64,000 nucleotides of DNA from Astropecten irregularis. Its lineage: Eukaryota > Echinodermata > Asteroidea > Paxillosida > Astropectinidae. The DNA is taken from NCBI GenBank assembly GCA_963971285.1, contig OZ020252.1, forward strand, positions 17,273,662 through 17,337,661. Direction: 5' to 3'. A program made the translations under genes and the position numbers. Shown here in pieces: positions 1 through 12,000 of the stretch. How positions within the stretch are numbered: the first letter of the stretch is position 1; each line of letters begins with the position of its first letter. The notes under the pieces are model-generated. The model was not told where the DNA came from. It did no database searches and saw only the letters and a list, made by a program, of their open reading frames with translations.

Positions 1-999
1 ATTTCTTTCGTTTAATTATAACCCTTTAAAAACAAGTCTTTTTAATTATTTTTTTCATTCAGGGGAAAACAATTTCCACAAAACGTTGTTTCTCGGATAT
101 AAGTATGGAGACTTTAACCGTCAGTTTGCATTATCACAGGTGATATAAATAGACACATTGACAAAAGATTAATATAAACGGTTAATAACACAGAGTATTG
201 TGGCATACAATCAAAGGAAATGAAGTGATTGTCCAAAAAAAAAAAAAAGAACCACAGGGGTGTCTGTCCTTGCTAAGAAGGATCTCTCAAAGAGCCCAGT
301 TGGACTCCTTTATGAAATCTTGTGGTCAGCAGGTTGCTTTGACCATAGGCAAGGCCCCTGGGCCTTAAACTACCGGCTGATTTCATAAACAAAATCAGAA
401 CTTCGTGAGACCCACCACGTCAACAAAATAATCTCTCACAAAATTGTGTTTATCTTATTGGCTATTTTCTCCTGTTTACATTTAAAAACGAAATTCAATT
501 TAGGTCTGGCAAAATCATCATTGCTTAGGAGTTTACGGGAAAACAATACTTTTACTGTTTATGTTGGACATGGTTTGGACAGGCTGTGTAAAAAACAGGT
601 CAGGAAAGGGTCACTTTTGACCCCAGGGGGCTATATACAATGGTCACCTTAAATTGCCCCAATTTTAAGGTCAGTGCTGGTATAGGGGCTTAATGGTTGA
701 CAGCTGAACAATTGTGGTCTTAAGCGGTTCCTCCCGTGGGAGGGCGCTGTTATAAGCCATTAATCTGACAAGTGAGAAAACACCCTTGATCCTGACAACA
801 CTCCAATGTGTCCAGATGACAATGGTAAAATTAAGATGGCTCAACTGTCAAGGAGAACGGCACTGACCATTGCCTTCAAACTGACCGCTGGCAAATGATG
901 TCACGTAGGTCAGTATAAATACCGTACACAGTCGGTTTTAAGTTTTAAGCAAATATAACCATTGTGTTACACGCTATCATTGGAGCCATGTGCCTCTAC

Positions 1000-1200
1000 G
1001 GAATGAGGATTGAGGCTTAGGCTTGGGATTTATTTAGCTACCGCCATTTTGTGTCCTAAATAGAATGGAGGACTTGAGATATACGGCGGAGCTGGAGCCT
1101 TCCTTCGGCTCTGTTATGACTGTGGCCAATCCCCTCAATTTGTGCGTCTCAAATGATGGTTGCGAAGTAAGTCCCAAGCCTAACCTCAAGCCTGGTTTCG
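1000..1200. mobile_element. Inverted-repeat element, AGGCTTGGGATTTATT family, copy 1
   Basis: The left end (TGAGGCTTAGGCTTGGGATT, about 1010-1030) and the right end (CTTAGGC... read from the opposite strand at about 1165-1195) are imperfect inverted copies of each other. Between them is a GGCGGAGCTGGAGCCTTC segment found in copies 2 and 3 (2641-2841 and 48445-48657). The layout is that of a short non-autonomous DNA transposon with no coding capacity. It lies in the intron after gene A exon 2. Confidence 0.65.
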
Positions 1201-1411
1201 TTATGGCCCGTTTGTATAGCGACTGGTGGAATCGAAATTCATTTAACAGGGCGCCCTCTATTTACGGCAACTCAATCAGTCATAAACCGTTCTAGAATGT
1301 GTTTACCTTGCAAATTATTTGAGTCAAAATGATCTAACATTAAATTGGAACTGTACAATATAATTTGGCGGGAAGAACTTTGGCGGCAAAAGACCATTTC
1401 ATAAAACTTAC

Positions 1412-1468
1412 CAAGTGTGGGATCATATTCGTAGATGAACCGCCTGGTCACGAAACGCACCGTCATAG
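1412..1468 (-). CDS. Second coding exon of Ras-like GTPase gene A (alpha-1 and start of switch I)
   Basis: This 57-nt internal exon lies between a polypyrimidine acceptor (AAATTTCCAG) and a donor (CACTTG|GTAAGT), both on the minus strand. It enters in phase 2 of a split Ala codon and leaves in phase 1. It encodes (A)MTVRFVTRRFIYEYDPTL, which matches helix alpha-1 and the start of switch I in RERG/RERGL-type proteins (pattern [AV]LTVRF[LV]T[KR]RFI.EYDPTLE). The phase and residues join exactly to the exon at 15255-15417, 13.8 kb upstream in the gene. Switch II, the NKxD motif and the C-terminus must be encoded left of position 1; I saw no further exon in 1-1411. RERG-like proteins normally lack a CAAX lipidation box, but that end is not visible here. 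Confidence 0.87.
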
Positions 1469-2640
1469 CTGGAAATTTACAAAAGGGAAAATGCATATAA
1501 TTAGTTGCTAAAATTTCAACCCCCAAAAAAGTTATAAACTTTTCATACAGCCGGCAAGAACCTGGGACAAATACTTTTTTTTTTCATGGTTGATTTAATT
1601 TGTTTATGCTGAAGGAAATTGGAATCAATGTTTGGAATAATTACGACAATTCACAGGAGCAGAAATGTTGGAAATCTGTTTAGAAGAAAATAATTACTTG
1701 TCCTTTGCATGCCGATACACTCGGTGATGAATAAGAAGGATTGTTATACAAGAAATGCACGGAATAATAACGGAGGGATGAAAAGGACTTCCCCCACAAA
1801 GAAACTACATTCCTATGGGACTTTTGTCACTGATCTAATTGCAATTGCCGGCCTCCTACATATTCTTTGTAGTGGACTGGAGTGTTTACTCGGAGGCCTA
1901 CGGCAGTTATATACACATCGGGGCAAGAACGGTGCCGAGAAAACACCGTCGGAGGCCCGTCATGTAGTCACTCCCTGTCCGGTGACTTGGGGGATCGAGT
2001 CACTAGTACAGGGCCTACTGTTTGGGGCTATTGTCGGTGCCATCTCTGAGAAATAACCGACTTGCTGTCCCTAGGCCAGACCAAACATCAATGCAAGCCA
2101 ATTGGAGTTTTTTTGACGAAAGTGTGACATTAAAATAACAAACATTCATTCCTACTTAGCGTCAAGGAGGAGGACAGAGTCACAGAATGGCACGGAGAAT
2201 GTCGGTATCCGCCCGCGTCCAAAGAGGATCAAATGAGATGGGGGAGGGTCAAATACCCCCTCCCGCTGATATGCTTACAATTACCCTCAATATGAACTCA
2301 AATAAAAAACCTTGTTGTAGGAGGCTTACGTCAAAATGTAAAAAAAAAATGTAACAACTTAAATTATGACAAACTGTTGCCTGAGGGCGTAATGCTTCGC
2401 TTGTTAATACTGTCAATGAACCCACTGCCTACAACCATGGAGGTATAACCAAAGGTAACACAGAACACAGACCCGGTCCATTGAACACGAGGAGGGAACG
2501 TCCCTTCATTGGATGAGAGTTGTGCTGCATGGAGCGTGTTTGCACGTCAACCGTTAACATCAAAGATGGCGGCCAATGCAAGGGGTCCATCAATATGTCT
2601 TTCATTTTTAATCGAATTACCAACACATTAGGCCTAGGGT
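1469..2640. other. Left part of gene A intron 1; no gene seen
   Basis: This is intronic sequence of gene A. A 115-codon open frame on the plus strand (1709-2056) has two hydrophobic stretches but matches no family I know and has no splice or start context that favours it. I regard it as chance. A pyrimidine run at about 1574-1585 and an A run at 2340-2350 are the only other visible features. Confidence 0.4.
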
Positions 2641-2841
2641 CTTTACGAAATGAGGCTTGAGGCTAGGCTTGGGATTTATTTTTTCTATCACCATTTTGTA
2701 TCCTAAATGAAATGGAGGGCTTGAGATGCATGGCGAAGCTGGAGCCTTTCATCGGCTTCGTCGTGTAACCAATCCCGTTCTCGTTTCGTGGGCCTCAAAT
2801 GGCAGTAGGAAAATAAGTGCAAAGCCAAGCCTTTTGTAAAG
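2641..2841. mobile_element. Inverted-repeat element, AGGCTTGGGATTTATT family, copy 2
   Basis: It begins CTTTACGAAATGAGGCTTGA and ends with an inverted form (AAGCCTTTTGTAAAG). The interior (ATTTTGTATCCTAAATGAAA, GGCGAAGCTGGAGCC) aligns with copies 1 and 3. The outermost CTTTACGAAAT is shared with copy 3 (CGTAAAG at 48651-48657) and defines the true terminus. It lies in intron 1 of gene A. Confidence 0.65.
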
Positions 2842-5027
2842 GCTTTACAGCCGGAGTTATCTGACTATAATTAAACAGCGCCCTCGCTATAGTGACCTGA
2901 CAACTAGTCTGATGTAACATTTCTAATACTGCACCCATGTATCCTTGAACTGCGAATAACTTCTCTTTGTTCTCGGAGAAAAAAAATCTGCTTTTGACAA
3001 AAAAAAAAACCTTCCTCAATTGTGAGCTGGCTACTTTGTATCAAACTGACTGAAATGATGATTCATTGCTATATTAATTGCCCTATTAAAGCAAAGATAC
3101 AATGGTAACGCGTTCGTTTACGAGGGGCATGATGGAACAGCTAAGCAATTTACCCACAATGGCGGCTATTTGGCAAGCTGATGACTTCAAAATAAAAATG
3201 TTTTGTCTGCTTATAGGTTTAGGTTTTTTTTCTTTCTTATCAAACAGTTTATGGAATGCGGCCGATGAGATGGCATTCATTAGATTCATATTTTTCTCTC
3301 CTGAATGGTAATAGCTCGCATTGGTTGATAATTCTATTACGCTGACAGCCATCTCCGCCTGCCAATAACTTCACGAAGGACGCAAGAGAGAAAAGCGATG
3401 CTTTGATGCCAGATACAAATCTTTAAAGGGGGTAAAATTGGAAACAAGATCGACCATAATGCTTCCTGGTACTTGAGTCTTGAGCTAAATGACAAGATAT
3501 TGCAAGGGCTCTTGATCGAGTCTTGCCAGTCAAAAACGTTTTCAGTTAGGACTCTCTCGGTGCAACTATCTCCACGATGCTGAGAACCAGCTGGGTCGGC
3601 CCGACTCCGATGACCGTGGCACGCACGCCGTGATGGTCGGGCCGTGAATGCCTTAAAATCTCCGGTATCAAGACGGTAGTGAGAACCTGCCAGTCAGTGA
3701 TATACCAGCTGAGAGAAGGGAACGGGGGACTTCCGCATTACTGGCATGTTTTGAATGGTTCATGTTCAAGAAGTTCAAGGGGATTATTATACGAGTCCGA
3801 AATAGAACTAGGCTGCATGATGAGCAATATCGGATAAGACATCCATGTGTGGGAGTTGATGGATATGGATTTCTGTTCCTAAGGCCTTGAGATGGATCCA
3901 AATAAAAACCAGTTTCTTGAATCACGGCTTGGGGTATGGTTCCGTCGGACATTCCCAGTTCAGGTTCAAGAACTTAAAATCTTCCAAAATGGGTCACGAA
4001 AGTCCTTATGTTTTATGATAGGGCCAGTAAGTTTAAAATATTTTTACCACGCAATCGGTTCGGTTCATTTTGATATATTAGCTTATTTTCAATACATTAG
4101 TAATAGGCTAAACTGCTGCAAACTGTTCATCAGCTAAAATAATGACCTGAAATTTATATAATGCTTTGAGTTAGGAGGGCCTAACGCGTTTCGAATTCGA
4201 TCAAGTGATCTCTATCGGATCGGAGGCTAAACGACAATGCGATCAAGCTAGAGGGGTCATCTGACCCATGAGGGTCTGTTTCAAATGACGGTACACGAAA
4301 AGTCAACATTTGGTTTCATAATTAGACCGTGTAACGAATTCTATTGCAGAGATAACGGAATCAACTTGTTAGACATCATCACGTATATTGGCACAGCGGG
4401 CAAAAGACATCCAACTCAAGCAAAAGAAGTTCCTTCGGGGTTGTCACGAGCTCTATTATACTACGACCCACCAAGCATATCATTAATCACACAGTCAATC
4501 ATATAAGCTCATCAAGGAACACCAGGACTGAGACCTACTTCCAATTCAAGCCAGGCTTCCTTTCTCATCTAACCGCTAGCTCGATCGTCTAAGAATCCCC
4601 CAACACTTCTGCGAGTTCCTTGCAACAACAAACAAGCATTATCCCGTGTAAAAAGATGTTTTTTTCGGGCGAATTTGGGACATTCTTTGGGAGGGTGGCC
4701 AGCCCAAATTGGATTTGTTGGAAAGCTGTGGTACTAAGGCTTGTAGATTTAGATTAATGCATCAGCTGTGGCTGTGAGGTATTTTCATTTCTGGGTTTTC
4801 CATCCGGCGATTCTTCTTCTTGTTTTTTCTTTCTTTAGAGGCGGCATTTAACATCAGAAAGAACTTTTTGTCCGGAAATTACAGACATGTAAAGAACCTC
4901 AACGTGGTAGCTCACAATTTATGTCTTTTACCAACTGCATTTCTTGTTATAACAAATCCTGACGTGGCAAGGGGTCTGTGGTCGATTTTACGAAGCACTG
5001 AGATTTGACTTCTAAAGTGATTCTAAA
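2842..5027. other. Gene A intron 1; mostly unassigned, one repeat relic
   Basis: No exon or RNA gene was recognised. A short inverted repeat of GGTCGGCCCG/CGGGCC type is at about 3594-3648. The segment 4100-4240 is annotated separately. The rest looks like unique intronic sequence. Confidence 0.35.
4100..4240. repeat. Repeat relic shared with 40916-41100 (possible Penelope-like end)
   Basis: The text AACTGCTGCA..., AAAATAATGACCTGAAATTT, GAGTTAGGAGGGCCTAACGC and GTTTCGA recurs in the same order around 40945-41030. Part of it recurs inverted just after, at 41060-41095. A fragment also appears at about 16190-16300. CGAAACGTC-type motifs beside inverted repeats are common at the ends of Penelope-like elements, but no reverse-transcriptase remnant is visible, so the class is uncertain. 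Confidence 0.4.
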
Positions 5028-5335
5028 TTAAAAGGTATAGGCCTAATACATGATTGGTAATGGTAACAGAACAGCACTCACAATTTGTCTAATCCAACTA
5101 CATGTATATGAAATAACACACCTGTGGACATTTGAGATCAATCGGACATCTGAGTCTGTGAGTCACAAGAAAATAGCGAAAACCCGACTTAATTTGTCTT
5201 ATAAAACATAAAGAATGGTTTTGATCTTACCCCGAGATCAAACTGTTTTCGGTCTTTGTTTGACTAATTTCTGGATAAATATACAATTTCATGCGGAAAT
5301 ATTTGAACGGTATGTTTCCTGTTCTGTACAATGCG
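5028..5335 (+). mobile_element. TTAA-2 element, copy 1 (right end missing)
   Basis: It starts TTAAAAGGTATAGGCCTAAT and follows the TTAA-2 consensus: ATGATTGGTA, the ATCGGACATCTGAG block, then the centre GGTTTTGATCTTACCCCGAG, which folds back on itself, then the half shared with TTAA-1 (TTTCTGGATAAATA, ACGGTATGTTTC). The right terminus is lost after about 5335. Confidence 0.7.
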
Positions 5336-5371
5336 ATGACGAGAGAGATGCAGTATACCGCAATCATCTCT

Positions 5372-5934
5372 TTAAAGGGTCACTGCAATGCGAATATTAT
5401 GGCCTGAACATGTGCCAATCAAAAAACTGTACATGGGAATTGTGATTTTACCCACTTCCTCACATTGATTCAGGGTTAAAAACAGGTTTTTCAGTTTGTA
5501 TGCTAATTAGCATTTCCATATTCATGAGCAAAACTGTGATGTCATCTGGGGAACTGAGAGCAGTAACTCAATTGATTTGTGCACAAAAAGTTCCGGGTTT
5601 TTTATAGGTTTTCTGACAAAACTTTCCCCCTCAATGGGTTTTTTCGTGCTGAATATGTTCCTTTCACTCAACTGGTGGTGTAATTTTTTTGACAAACCAT
5701 TTCTGGGGGTCATGTTTGCCTCTTCATTTGTTTATGTTTTTTCATTATATTTTGGCTGTTGGTTCCCTACATGAGTATGCATGAAAATCCCCCATTTTGC
5801 AAAGCCCTTCAAAAGAAAACCAAGTGCTGGTTTTAAACCAAAATAAGACTTGCCATTCATTATCTGTCGGTATATTCTCTGTATGAAGGCAAAAAAATAA
5901 CCTGACTGAAATAAGCACTGCAGCCGCCCTTTAA
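5372..5934. mobile_element. Candidate 560-bp non-autonomous element with TTAA ends
   Basis: The ends are TTAAAGGGTCACTGCAATGC and, read inverted, TTAAAGGGCGGCTGCAGTGC. That is a TTAA flank followed by a roughly 19-bp imperfect terminal inverted repeat. The interior has no open frame of interest. TTAA flanks are typical of piggyBac-type insertion, so this may be another family using the same kind of transposase as TTAA-1 and TTAA-2. I saw no second copy in the window. Confidence 0.5.
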
Positions 5935-6475
5935 TTTTGTACAACGCAATTTTCTTGTTATTGCGTATGGCTTAATTATCAGACTGGTGCTTTGTGCGTG
6001 TCACTCAATGTATACAACTGCCCGAATGTTTTAGGGAACAAGACGGTACCCTGTCTAGACATTCTGTGCTAGACATCAGCTGAGCTTCTGGTCTGAGAAG
6101 AATAATACCAGGATGAAGGTGTTGATTTAAGTGCGAATCTGCTGTGTTTGTGTGTAGATCCCATTGATATTCTGTAATCTATCCACATACTAATAAGAGC
6201 TCTGGAGGTTTAGTCTTGTATAAAAATGTGTCACTCTCGACGTCTTGTGTGTGTAGAAACTGACCGAAACGAGTTAAGACGATGAAATAAATACAACCGG
6301 CGAAAATAAAAGCAGATTCACGAATAAAAGGCAGAGCACCATTATTACCGAATTGAGGTATAGTGTTATAGTGGGGATTTACCTTGGGAGGAGTTCATCT
6401 GATAATATGCACAGACATGGGGTGGAGGTTATAGAAGGCACAATTGTCAATCAAATCTTGCGTTTTCCAACACCA

Positions 6476-6732
6476 GGGGCCAATTTGATAGAGCTGCTTA
6501 AGCACCAAAATGTGCTTAAACACCAAAAACCTTGGTAAATAAAATCAGTATGCTAGCCCTAACTCCTTGTGAATGTTACAGTCAGCAAACAATGGCTAAA
6601 TACAAGTCAAAAGCCGTAACGGTAATGTTTAAAACATCACATGACATTTTGGTTGGCAATCCTGTTTGATCAAGGTAAACTGTTCATGCTTAATCAAATG
6701 TTGTGCTTAAGCAGCTCTATGAAACTGGCCCC
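6476..6732. mobile_element. Short element with ATAGAGCTGCTTAAGCAC inverted ends, copy 1
   Basis: The left end reads GGGGCCAATTTGATAGAGCT followed by GCTTAAGCAC. The right end, inverted, reads GGGGCCAGTTTCATAGAGCT followed by the same GCTTAAGCAC. The roughly 30-bp inverted ends and 257-bp length fit a hAT-like miniature element, though I could not find a clear 8-bp target duplication. Copy 2 is at 8783-9029. Confidence 0.7.
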
Positions 6733-7699
6733 AGATTGCTTCAACGTGTTCTCTCTCATTTGATGATATTACAAACAAGGACTTAGATGTCAGCGATCCA
6801 CAATACTGATGTCAACCATCAAGCGCCGATATGTGTCTTTACAGGGAGTCCCTGCCATTCTATTATTCTCTTCTTCTATATTCTGCTCTTTTTGAGGGTT
6901 TCTTTGAGGGGTTTGAGTTAAGGGGAAAACAGCAGGTAAGTTCCGGTATAAAGATAGAGGGTCCTTTTGTTTAGCATCAGAGAGTGACAAGAAGTATTAA
7001 AATGCTCACCCTTGCTCAGTCTGTGGCCTTTTGGCCGACCAGAGCGGATTATAGGGCGCATGGGATGCACCCTAGTCCTCATCTTCCAGCATTCATCAGG
7101 GTAACACTAACTCGGTGAGATTCGCTTTTTTTCATTCAAAAAGGATGAAAGTACATCCAGTCTCCATTACAGACTTTGTTAGAGTTGACAAATAAAACCT
7201 TGACAAGCTGATCCGTGGGAGTCATATAATAACTGCAGGAACCGTAAGTAATGCACTGTGTGGTGTAAAAAGGCCCGTGCGGTGACAGCAGTGAATATAC
7301 TCAGACAATCCTTAACAGTGGAAGAAGCCCAAAATATTCAAATCTGCTTTTAACTTTACAAGCTTATGGTGCTATAAGATGCTTTAAGTGCCCGGGTTAT
7401 CGACTTTGCTACGGAGGCTATTTTTATCCATAAGTGTACATGTTTATCTTTGATTACTGGTGCATGTCAAATGACAGTACATTGCCAAACAAGTTTTGAA
7501 GTACACGCTTTTAAAGATGCACTTTGACCTGCATGTAGTACAGAATAATTTTACTAAAGTGATACTTAATCGGCCAGTTCGTGTAATTTTGACAGCAAAT
7601 TAAAAGATATCATATCAATTAGAGAATTTATTGTTTTTTTCTTCAAAATAGTATTATAAATTGGTAAATTAATTTTTTTAAATGTATTAAAAAATGGCA

Positions 7700-7805
7700 G
7701 TCATCGTGCCTCCTGAAGACGAACAGAGCACACCGTTCGAAACGTCGAGTGTATAACAAACCCGAAGGCTTCTCAGAACCACACACTCTTACAGAAGAGG
7801 TTCTT
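7700..7805 (+). repeat. Repeat with CTGAAGACGAAC...GTTCGAAACGTCG hairpin, copy 1
   Basis: The motif can fold as GACGAAC/GTTCG..CGTC around an AGAGCACACC loop. It is followed by GGCTTCTCAGAACCACACAC and TCTTACAGAAGAGG. The same order is found inverted at 22555-22650. The hairpin with GAAACGTC is reminiscent of sequences at the 3' ends of Penelope-like retroelements, a family assignment I make with low confidence because no coding part is present. Confidence 0.45.
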
Positions 7806-8188
7806 TGCTCTTCAGCAAATCTTACTTTATTCAGAAAAAAATTTGCTTTTAAGCTGAATAAATGATAGGTTTTCCTGCATAGCGGTGAAAAGAACGATTT
7901 TTCAATGAGTACATTTCTTTATCCCCATTCTTAGAAATCTGATTTATTCATCTGATGCGTTACCATGGAAACTACGTTGACGTGATTGCGAATGGGCGAA
8001 TCACTTATACGCGTACCTGACACAGTCTCTGTTCATGTATTGTGCACTTTCCTGATCCTCTGTCAAAAGCGCGGGAAACATGGCCGGTGCCTTGCTAGGA
8101 AAGACCTACAAACTGATGGTGGGGTCGAGAAATGTGGGTTTGCCAATGGAGGAAAAAAGTTCTTCCTCCATGGGTTGCCTAACCACCC

Positions 8189-8439
8189 TTAAAGGTACTA
8201 TCATACTTTTGTAACATACCGAAACAGAGATCTTCACGTATTAACCTATAACTTACAGGGTATAAAGAAGTCTGATAAAGATAGTGCTGGTAGAAACATA
8301 CCGTTAAAATGTTTCTGCCTGAAATGCTGTATTTATTCAGCACAGAGTTAAACCAGTGATAAAAAATTATTTTTGATCTTTTTGTTATCTTTTGCCCATG
8401 AATCTGTATTTCTTTGACAAAAACCAAAGTATGAAGTTG
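8189..8439 (-). mobile_element. TTAA-1 element, copy 1 (internally deleted)
   Basis: It begins TTAAAGGTACTATCATACTT and ends ACCAAAGTATG without the final ACCTTTAA. It keeps the CAGGGTATAAAG, GTAGAAACATACCGTTAAAA and CCTGAAATGCTGTATTTAT blocks. The CGGTGCCCAC block and part of the centre are missing. Confidence 0.75.
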
Positions 8440-8782
8440 TATGTGGTTGCAGGATGATGACCAACAATAATTGAAACTCCCAGAGAGTATAGACCTACTC
8501 TGTTTACCCGAGAATGCTCAATTTTTGCTCTTTTTTGTGTTTTTTTCTCTGACTTCCTCTCTATTCCCCGGAGGCTTTTGAATTCCGGTGCATTTATCTC
8601 CAGTAATCCCGGTCTATCATGGAATTCCATAATTATTGGCAACCATGATGGGAAATGTGGAAAACGTTTTGAATTATTCATTCGTATTGCATAATTATAG
8701 GGAGCAAGACAGACACATATGAAGTTCAAACTGTATCTTTTTATAGCACATACAGCAGTGTTTAGCAGGTAGGTCTCCACAC

Positions 8783-9029
8783 CTGGGACCAATTTCATAG
8801 AGCTGCTAAGCACGGAAGTTTGCATAGCATGACATTTCTGCCTTAATAAAAACAGGGTTAACAATCAAATTTCCACATGTTGTGTATCACTTGTGATTGT
8901 TCTTTGGCTGTGTTGTACGCTGACCATGAATATCAAATGGAATTTGCAATGGTGGTTTGTTTTATTGGGCGAGACATTTTTGTGCTAAGCAAATGTTTGT
9001 GCTTGGCAGCTCTATGAAATTGGTTCTAG
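8783..9029. mobile_element. Short element with ATAGAGCTGC inverted ends, copy 2
   Basis: The left end, CTGGGACCAATTTCATAGAG then CTGCTAAGCAC, faces the right end, inverted CTAGAACCAATTTCATAGAG then CTGCCAAGCAC. The ends match those of 6476-6732, but the interiors are hard to align by eye. It is in intron 1 of gene A. Confidence 0.65.
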
Positions 9030-12000
9030 ACCAACGCAAGGTTGAGTGACCTGACAATGGCCGAGACAAGCACATTCTTGATTACTGAAAGATTGAACAA
9101 CCTGGGTCATGCCATAATTTTGCCCAAATGTCAGTTTTTCCCAGATCCAGTCTAGAATGAAATTGAGATAAATGGCTTGACGATTTATCATCCAGGTTGC
9201 AAAGTCTGACAGGTTATGCATATATACGTCAACCATCAACCGGCGATCAAGTTCAAATAACATGGGGGCCGTTTCGCAGGGCCAAAAGCCCACAACCCTC
9301 GTGGGATTATGAAAAGAACTTGGCTGTCCATCTCACTCCACTGGTTTTATCAAACTGGCCAAATAATTGGTCTGACCTTGTAATATTCAGAGTTCAACCT
9401 CAAGTTGATAGGCCTATATTTCATGGCGATAGTTTCGTATGCGAGTCGAGTTGGAGCAAACAACCAGACGTTTCCTCTATTTTTAACAGATTTTGGCGCC
9501 TTTTTGACTTTGTGCTTCTTTGTTGCCATTCGCAGCGTTATTGTCAGTCCAAGCTGCATTGTACTTCTTAAAGCTGTGATTTTGACAAATGTGTCCTCAT
9601 ATCCACAATGTTCGAGAATGGAACATAAATATTGCATGGCATATTTCATATGATGAATCGTTCATCATTCCATTAAAGTTTGGATGGATGGACAAAAGGA
9701 GAATTTCATCACTGGTCCCAGAATGAGGCATAAAATCACCCAGTCGAATAATGGATTGTGGTGAAACCTTGTACGCCTACCTGGTCTGGTCTAATCCACT
9801 GGCTTACATATCATACATATAATATATAGTCCCCCTATTACATAAATATGGGAACACTACTAGCCCGCTGTGGTACGAAAATCTTACAACGTATACTCCA
9901 TCGAGTGTGCCAAGTTTCTGCCAACAACGAGACCAACCTGGGCTCGCGACACCAACACATCGATTTTGCAATGCTCCATATGAGTTTCTGTGGGATAGTG
10001 TCCGTAGTCTTCTTCATTGGTTAGGCCGTGGTTAGGCCTAACAAAATGCAGTATCATGACTCGACTCGGGTCAGACTCTTAAGTCTGGAGTCAACTGATT
10101 AACCATCAAACAATAAACTGAAGGTCAAGTGGATCTAAACTGGAGTGTTTGGAGAACTTAATTGGGTTAACAGAAATAATGTCATGGTGACCTTCACTCG
10201 TCACCACACGCCACCCAGTCACTGAGTAGACTCATGCACGTTGAATCCCACCGGTCAAATTGACCCAATGATGAGGTTGACAGTCAGTAAACGACCCTAA
10301 AATGTATTTCGCTATTTGCTGCCGGATTGATGAAGCAATGCCCAGTAGTCCCAAGAAAATTGATACATTTCAGCGGTTAACGGTGGTGCGCCTGGTCAAA
10401 AGAGGGTATTTTCTTAAAGATATAGATTAATGTTTCATAACATAGATTACACAGAGAATGTGTTTTGAGTTGAACGGAATGCAAAGTCGAAAACATTTTG
10501 ACCTTTGGTCGAAAACATCAGTTTTTGAAGACTTGAAGAGTCTTCCTCCTCACAATAAGACAAACATCTTCTTCAAGAATGGCCAAGAATTACAGATCGT
10601 GTTGGCATAGTTTTCAGTATGGAGCTACGTATAGTATACGGTCATAGCTAGGTCTACGCACAGCCATATATCGAGTGAAAATTCTGCCTTCACGCCTGAA
10701 TCTCCGCGGAGAAAAAAACAGGCATCTTGAAGAAACTGATTCTGACAGGTGGAGAGCTCATCCACTAAAGCCACACAGTCTCCATGGTCTGATTTCAGCG
10801 GGATGGGGGACGGTAACAATGCGACCCTTTTGCTCTACTACGGTTTCTGTACTCCCTCGGGATTCCAAAATCTAGCCACTTTACAATGTCCATTTGTCCA
10901 ATCCTCTCTGTGGACTATTAATAAAGATCACAAACAGATCCCAGGGGATATACAGGATAATGCTGCAAGAATTTGGCTCCCAACACATAAGTTTGACGAG
11001 GGTCTAAGCTTACACCGAAGCCCAGCCGCTGGGGACCTTTCGGCTTGGTACGGCCCAGGGGAACGAACATCCGAGAAAGTGATCTAGTTTACCCCAATCC
11101 GTGTAAAGTGCATCTTTTCTTGAGTGCATGTGCGACTGGTAGATTTATTGTCTGGTCTAACAGGTGGCGAGCAGGGAATCTCTTGTTTCACTTCCCCTGT
11201 GCAATCAGTTTAAGAAACATGTAAGTCCTCCTTTTCGCCAGGGGAAAGGGCGAAAAGGTAGCTTTTCAGGGTGACGTGTATAGTGTGGGAGTCAGGCGAA
11301 ATAATAGTGTTTTGGTTGCTAAACACACCAATGGCTTATTAGTGAACGCATGCTCTTTGGGTGGTTACATCATGACAAGAGTGTGACCCGTGGCCTCATA
11401 GCATGGAGGCAAATGGCCATAGGGGCGTGGTTATCACCAAAGAAGGGGGAGGGCTGGAAGTAACAGAATCATTTGTGGTGAAAGTTGTACGTCACAGAAA
11501 ACGTCAGGTTTGAAAACTCCCAAGAAATATCGAGGGGCCATGCAAAAGGAGTGGATTGTTATTACCGACACCCATTCAAGCCTCATTATTAATGGCAGTC
11601 ATTTGAGAGAATGTGCCTTTTCGGGAAACACCGATCAGTCATAGGGCATTTAACTGGCTTGATTTGACCCGGACAAAAACTATCCCAACAGAGTGTGACA
11701 AGACTCAATTACCGCGCCCCAGCCATCCCAGTCTCCGGTTTTCAACCCCATTCGTCGCAAGACATTCGCTTCCAACAAAAGAGGAAATGTTACCATGTTA
11801 TTCATTAGGCGAATAGCCTCGACTGGAGGTCAATCATTGGACAAATGTAACAACAAAGTAAATAGTGGCAATGACGATTTTTAATGCTTATAAATCTGCT
11901 TGGACTATAATGGAGGTTCCTTGAAATTGCATACAGGCTTCCGTGTCTGGTTCCCTGTACCTGCGGTATTGGCATCACTTACACGTCACGACACGGTGGG

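Noticed and set aside
1709-2056. 115-codon open frame as a gene
   Set aside because: No domain, no supporting splice sites, and it lies antisense in gene A's intron.
3594-3648. GGTCGGCCCG...GGTCGGGCC hairpin as an RNA gene
   Set aside because: The inverted match is short and imperfect, and no RNA family features are visible.
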